From CAWDCV01 sp963728125 (GTDB taxonomy: Bacteria > Actinomycetota > Actinomycetes > CAWDCV01): a stretch of 64,000 nucleotides of DNA. The notes below the pieces were generated by a model. It was not told the DNA's origin, did no database searches, and was given only the letters and a program-made list of their open reading frames with translations. Position 1 is the stretch's first letter, and each line of letters starts with the position of its first letter. Below are positions 60,296 through 64,000 of the stretch, piece by piece. The position numbers and the translations under genes were made by a program. The stretch lies in assembly GCA_963728125.1 (NCBI GenBank), contig CAVSIZ010000014.1, positions 21,700 to 85,699 of the forward strand, written 5' to 3'.

Positions 60296-60729
60296 CCGCT
60301 GATCACGGCCTCCCGGTACGACTGGGTCAGCTCAGCCCAGACCTGGCCGGTGCGTGCCCGCCGCGGTGGACCAACGTCGCCGAGCCGCTCCCAACCCCGA
60401 TGCTCCAGCCGGACATGGGTGCCGTCCGGCACCACAGTGAAGGTCAGCTCGACCTCGGTGGCCTCGCTGCGATCAAAGAACAAATGCCACAGGTAGCGCA
60501 CCCGAGTGGGCGGCGCCCAGTCGAGCACCTCGCCCCATTCATGCTCCACGCCGTTGGCCGCTCGCTCGAACACCCGGCCTCCGGATTTCGGCTCGAACAT
60601 GATCGACTCTGGATGGCCGCTGAGCGTGTGACTGCGCGGCCACCACAGCGCGGCCCGCCGCGTCCATACGTCGAAGGCGTGCTCGGGCGTCGCGCGGACG
60701 TCGAACTCCACGACCAGGGGCTCGGTCAC
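60292..60729 (-). CDS. SRPBCC (AHSA1-type) domain protein
   Basis: The 145-residue helix-grip fold begins VEFDVRATPEHAFDVWT and contains PESIMFEPKSGGRVFERAA, WGEVLDWAPPTRVRYLWH and GTHVRLEHRGWERLGD. The GTG overlaps the ArsR stop by four bases. Such pairs (ArsR plus AHSA1) are common in actinobacteria; the SRPBCC protein presumably binds a small hydrophobic ligand. Confidence 0.92.
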   Translation of the reverse strand: MTEPLVVEFDVRATPEHAFDVWTRRAALWWPRSHTLSGHPESIMFEPKSGGRVFERAANGVEHEWGEVLDWAPPTRVRYLWHLFFDRSEATEVELTFTVVPDGTHVRLEHRGWERLGDVGPPRRARTGQVWAELTQSYREAVISG

Positions 60730-61067
60730 GGGCTGCCGCCCTGCTCGGAGGTGGTCGGCGACGTGTTCTCCGTCGCGATCTGGAATCGGGTGGCCGCCTC
60801 GCCCCATACCTGACTGAAGTACGCGCGGACGGCCTCGACGCCGTCTACCCGCAATTCGTACTGCCGCTTCGTCCCGTCAGGCTCATCGGCGACCAACCCC
60901 GCTTGCTTGAGCAGCCGCAGGTGCCGGGATACCGCGGGGCGGCTGATGGGGAGCCGGTCGGCGATCTCCTGCACTGAGTGTCGGCCGGTGCCGAGGATCT
61001 CGACGATCGCCCGCCGGTGAGGATCGCCGAGCGCGTCCAGCGCCGCCGATCCAAGCGCGTCACTCAC
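60726..61067 (-). CDS. ArsR family winged-helix regulator
   Basis: The 113-residue protein has ALDALGDPHRRAIVEILGTG, the recognition region VQEIADRLPISRPAVSRHLR and LLKQAGLVADEPDGTKRQYE. It lacks the metal-binding Cys motif of classical ArsR, so it is probably not a metal sensor. GGAGG precedes the GTG. It leads the two-gene unit with the SRPBCC gene. Confidence 0.93.
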   Translation of the reverse strand: MSDALGSAALDALGDPHRRAIVEILGTGRHSVQEIADRLPISRPAVSRHLRLLKQAGLVADEPDGTKRQYELRVDGVEAVRAYFSQVWGEAATRFQIATENTSPTTSEQGGSP

Positions 61068-61139
61068 CCTGCCTCCGACTGAGTAAATCTGGTGTTACGG
61101 TAGCGCACAGGTTACTGATGAGTGGACGGAGGAGCGGGC

Positions 61140-61559
61140 ATGGGAGAGCACGTGCCGAGTGGAACGGGGACGCCAGAAGATCCGTGGGTGCTTGCTACGC
61201 CGCCCGGATCGTCAACCTTCGAGGCGTACCGCGACGAGGGCACGCAGCCGGCGGCACTCGTCGTCACGGTGGGGAAGAGTGAGCTGCGCTATCGATTGAG
61301 CTGCATCGACGATCTGCACGCGCACCTCAAGGAGCGGGGTGACTGGGTGCCGCTGGGCAGTGCCGACGAGGGCAAGCCCGCTGTCGAGGGAACGGTCGAG
61401 GCGTGGGGGAGATCGTCCGACAATCCTGTCGGCGGCTGGTACGGCATCAAGAAGGGGATGCGCGGCCGGTTCGGCAACTATGTGCCGCCGGTCCTCGAGG
61501 TCCTTGGCCTCGCCGAGGTCGAGCACAACGCGCGCAACAACCGCATGCGAGCGCTCTGA
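61140..61559 (+). CDS. DUF6855 family protein
   Basis: The 139-residue protein has PSGTGTPEDPWVLATPPGSS, SCIDDLHAHLKERGDWVPLG, EGTVEAWGRSSDNPVGGWYG and GLAEVEHNARNNRMRAL, the highly conserved DUF6855 pattern. GGAGGAG precedes the ATG. The function is unknown; the family resembles small soluble proteins of soil actinobacteria. It converges on the sigma-factor gene. Confidence 0.88.
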   Translation: MGEHVPSGTGTPEDPWVLATPPGSSTFEAYRDEGTQPAALVVTVGKSELRYRLSCIDDLHAHLKERGDWVPLGSADEGKPAVEGTVEAWGRSSDNPVGGWYGIKKGMRGRFGNYVPPVLEVLGLAEVEHNARNNRMRAL

Positions 61560-61562
61560 TCC

Positions 61563-62807
61563 TCAGGCCGAGCCGGCAGCGCGGAGCTCGTCCAGGCGCG
61601 CGACGAGGAGCCGGCGTTCCGGATCAGTCAAACGGCCCTGCAGCGCAGACTCGAGCGCGTGTGCCGCCTGCTCCCGCTCTCCGAGTCGACGCAGCATCTC
61701 CGCACGCGCGGCGTGCCACAGGTGCAGGTGCGCGATCCCGGTCAGTGCATCGAGATCACGCAGCGCCACCTCAGGACCGGCCACCTCGGCGACGGCGATC
61801 GCCCGATTGAGGCGAATGACGGGGGACGGCGCGACCTCGTCGAGCAGGTCGTAGAGGCGAACGATTTCCGGCCACGGCGTGGACTCGAAGGACGGCGCGC
61901 GTGCGTGGCAGGACGCGAGACAGGCCTGCAGCTGGTACGGCCCGGCGCGGCCGGCTGTGCGTCGCAGCGCCCGGTCCAGCACCTGACTCGCCTCCTCGAT
62001 CGCGGTCTGATTCCAGCGCCGGCGATCCTGCTCGGCGAGCGGGACGAGATTGCCATCCACATCGACGCGCTCATCGCGGCGGGAATCGGTGAACAGCAGC
62101 AGGGCGAGCAGCGCCATGGCCTCCGGCTCGTCCGGCATCAGGTCGACCAGGAGGCGGGCGAGCCGGACCGCCTCGTCGCACAGGTCGATCCGCACGAGTA
62201 CCTCTCCTGAGGTGGCCCGATGCCCCTCGGTGAAGATGAGGTAGACCACCGACAGGACACCCGGCAGCCGTTGCGGCAGCTCCTCGGCCTGTGGGACGCG
62301 ATACGGGATGCCGGCCCGCGCGATCTTGGATTTCACGCGGACCAGGCGCTTGGCCATGGTGGGCTCGGGCACCAGGAGGGCAGCGGCGATCTCGGCCGTC
62401 GACAGGCCACAGAGCGTGCGCAGGGCAAGGGCGACCTGCGCGTCCTGGGCGAGGGCGGGGTGGCAGCAGGTGAAGATCAACCGCAGCATGTCGTCGCGGA
62501 CGACGCTGTCGGGCACCGGTTCCTCGCCGGGGGAGCGGAGGTCCATCGCGGAGGCCTCCTTGCCGTGGCGATGCGATTCCCGGCGCAGCACGTCCACCGC
62601 CTTACGGCGTGCGGCCACGGTGAGCCAGGCGCGCGGGTCGTCGGGGATGCCCGTCGTCGGCCAGGTGCGGAGCGCGGCGATGGCCGCCTCTTGCACGGCA
62701 TCCTCGGCCAGCTGAAGATCGCCGATCGTGCGGACCAGCGTCGCGAGGACGCGGCTGCCCTCGGCTCGGACAACCGCGTCCAGAACGCGATGCGCGGAAT
62801 CCGTCAC
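61563..62807 (-). CDS. ECF42-type RNA polymerase sigma factor with C-terminal TPR-like domain
   Basis: The protein has 414 residues. Sigma regions 2 and 4 are LATLVRTIGDLQLAEDAVQE, RAWLTVAARRKAVDVLRRES and ALALRTLCGLSTAEIAAALL, VPEPTMAKRLVRVKSKIARA. A long helical C-terminal extension (about 220-410, ADLMPDEPEAMALLALLLF and AALESALQGRLTDPERRLL) is typical of group ECF42. Its GTG overlaps the stop of the upstream YCII gene. Control is thought to act through the C-terminal domain rather than an anti-sigma factor. Confidence 0.92.
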   Translation of the reverse strand: MTDSAHRVLDAVVRAEGSRVLATLVRTIGDLQLAEDAVQEAAIAALRTWPTTGIPDDPRAWLTVAARRKAVDVLRRESHRHGKEASAMDLRSPGEEPVPDSVVRDDMLRLIFTCCHPALAQDAQVALALRTLCGLSTAEIAAALLVPEPTMAKRLVRVKSKIARAGIPYRVPQAEELPQRLPGVLSVVYLIFTEGHRATSGEVLVRIDLCDEAVRLARLLVDLMPDEPEAMALLALLLFTDSRRDERVDVDGNLVPLAEQDRRRWNQTAIEEASQVLDRALRRTAGRAGPYQLQACLASCHARAPSFESTPWPEIVRLYDLLDEVAPSPVIRLNRAIAVAEVAGPEVALRDLDALTGIAHLHLWHAARAEMLRRLGEREQAAHALESALQGRLTDPERRLLVARLDELRAAGSA

Positions 62808-63157
62808 GCGTCCATGTTCACGCAGGGACGTACTTCCACTCGGCCGTGCCAGGCCGCGGGAATGCGCTTGGCCCAGGAAATCGCCTCATCGAGGTCGGCG
62901 CAGTTGAGGAGGTAGAACCCGCCGAGGATCTCCTTGGCCTCCGCGTACGGCCCGTCGCTCGCGATGACATCGCCGCCCTGGCCGCCCTGGATCTGGATGG
63001 TCGTCGCGGTAGTGGTCGGCTGCAAAGCGGCCCCACCGGTGACGACGTCGCCGGCCTCGACGCCGAAGACGTCGTACTCCTTCATCCAGTCCGCGAGTTC
63101 CGGGGAGGTCCAGTCATAGTCCTCGGTGTAGTACAGCAGTGCGGCGTACGTCGGCAT
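62804..63157 (-). CDS. YCII-related (DGPF) protein
   Basis: The 117-residue single-domain protein has TYAALLYYTEDYDWTSPELA and the DGPYAEAKEILGGFYLLNCA motif of the YCII/DGPF fold. GAGAGG precedes the ATG. DGPF proteins are the usual partner and target of ECF42 sigma factors; the overlap with the sigma gene supports that here. Confidence 0.93.
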   Translation of the reverse strand: MPTYAALLYYTEDYDWTSPELADWMKEYDVFGVEAGDVVTGGAALQPTTTATTIQIQGGQGGDVIASDGPYAEAKEILGGFYLLNCADLDEAISWAKRIPAAWHGRVEVRPCVNMDA

Positions 63158-63233
63158 GATCGTTCCTCTCTCATCGTGCGGCACGATGCCGCGTTCGGTG
63201 CGTCATGAACTAGGACGAACGCGCCCGGCCGAG

Positions 63234-63780
63234 ATGGACACTCTCCTGGATACCGTCGACGTCGTGCGAACGGTCGAGCTCCTGCCGGATACGGAGCTCG
63301 ACCGGGTCGTGCGTGACGCTTGGCGGCTGCTCGACGACGCGGGCCTGCCGAGCCAAGCCGCGCACCGGCACGAAAGCAATCGACCGCACATCACCGTCGC
63401 GGTCGTCGACGACTGGGACTTCGACACTCCGACGCTGTTGACCACGGGCGCTGAGCCGACTCCCGGTGCCGCTGCACGTCGATGGACTGAGGACCTTCGG
63501 CCAGCGACGGCTGGCCGTCGTCGTCCCCCTCGCGCTCGAACCGGAGCTGATTTCGGTGCACGAGGCTGTCCATGCCATCCTCGACGCCAATGCATGGGGA
63601 GTCGAGGAGCGCCATGTGCCCGGGCGATGGGCACCGCACCTCACCCTGGGGCGCGGCATGGACCGAGCCCAAGAGGCCGCAGCGCGGCAGCTGCTGGAGA
63701 GCATGACGTGGCCGAGCGGGTACGCCACCGGGGCGCGCACATACGACACCGAGAGCCGGACCGTCGAGATGTTCACATGA
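63234..63780 (+). pseudogene. 2H phosphoesterase (2'-5' RNA ligase family) split by a frameshift
   Basis: The first frame gives LLPDTELDRVVRDAWRLLDD and HESNRPHITVAVVDDW with the first His-x-Thr motif. Near 63450 the homology moves to another frame: LPVPLHVDGLRTFGQRRLAV, then WAPHLTLGRGMDRAQEAAAR with the second motif, ending RTVEMFT. One inserted or deleted base restores a full-length protein of about 180 residues. It could be real decay or a sequencing error. Confidence 0.75.
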
Positions 63781-63803
63781 GTTAGGTAGCTACCGACGCT
63801 GCG

Positions 63804-64000
63804 GTGTCGACGCCCTCGAGCGAGAGCTCGCGCATGGTCGTCATCACCATGGCCGTGATCGTCGTCGAGACCGTGGCTCTGGGGCTTGCTGCGTGGAGCA
63901 GCGGCTCCGCCGCTCTGTTCGCCCTCACGGCGCAGTCCGTCGCCGGTCTCGTCGTCGCTCATCACTGGTCGCGCGATCCCGCCGACGACGCAGCAGTCGC
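63804..64000 (+). CDS. Probable cation-efflux (CDF) protein, N-terminus only
   Basis: Sixty-five residues before the window edge. After a short polar start come two hydrophobic helices: MVVITMAVIVVETVALGLAA and SGSAALFALTAQSVAGLVVA. The spacing resembles the first helices of CDF transporters, where a SGSxAL-x-A-x-x-S motif follows. Too little is visible to be sure; an unrelated small membrane protein is possible. Confidence 0.4.
   Translation, partial: MSTPSSESSRMVVITMAVIVVETVALGLAAWSSGSAALFALTAQSVAGLVVAHHWSRDPADDAAV

Overview
This window is high-GC DNA with dense, short-spaced operons and many GTG starts. It is almost certainly the chromosome of an actinomycete (Actinomycetota). The DUF881 / small basic protein / DUF881 / gcvH / GarA-like FHA / FtsR-like MerR / DUF151 nuclease / MerR / gcvP block, the SigK-RskA-fasciclin locus and the GDP-mannose pyrophosphorylase-mutase fusion are typical of that phylum. 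A Frankiales/Geodermatophilales-like lineage is plausible, but I cannot assign a genus. I saw no rRNA, tRNA, CRISPR array or intact insertion sequence.

Region 1 (1-16.3 kb) looks accessory and partly decayed. It holds a sulfatase coupled to a formylglycine-generating enzyme, a second formylglycine-generating enzyme, a CYTH protein, several small stress-type proteins (DUF6325, two SHOCT proteins, a LURP-one-like protein, a convergent pair of related small proteins) and membrane proteins. Among them lie broken genes: the 5' end of a cation/proton antiporter, a SulP permease split and decayed on either side of three intact genes, a separate STAS-domain scrap, and an oxidoreductase without its N-terminus. 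Three genes here follow a double-hairpin element that appears to be shared. The right part has a PadR/membrane-protein pair, an FGGY kinase, a VOC protein and a cupin.

Region 2 (16.3-34.9 kb) is mostly core: a CapA-like lipoprotein, a CDP-alcohol phosphatidyltransferase, the nucleotidyltransferase-mutase fusion, the division/metabolism block, and a tandem glycine riboswitch in front of gcvP. Then come a Na+/H+ antiporter and an unusual two-component pair: a receiver fused to a thioredoxin-reductase-like flavoprotein that lacks the CxxC, followed by a cyclic-nucleotide-domain histidine kinase.

Region 3 (35-48.2 kb): a phenolic-lipid operon (type III polyketide synthase, isoprenylcysteine-methyltransferase-like enzyme, flavin hydroxylase; the srsABC layout), behind a long nested inverted repeat. 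Next is the SigK/anti-SigK/MPT70-MPT83-like fasciclin locus. It is followed by a solute-binding/VWA protein and a MoxR-DUF58-VWA-trypsin operon, with a PspC-domain gene converging on its 3' end.

Region 4 (48.2-64 kb): a radical-SAM (Rv2578c-like) gene with a probable frameshift and an SOS-type operator just upstream. Divergent from it is the most intriguing candidate system: an acidic Gly/Ala/Asp repeat protein, a JmjC-type cupin oxygenase and a sucrase/ferredoxin-like protein in one tight operon. Then come 6-phosphogluconate dehydrogenase, an MpaB-like oxygenase, OtsA, Lon, a DUF445 protein, an ArsR/SRPBCC pair, an ECF42-type sigma factor with its YCII partner, a frameshifted 2H phosphoesterase, and the start of a probable cation-efflux gene at the right edge.
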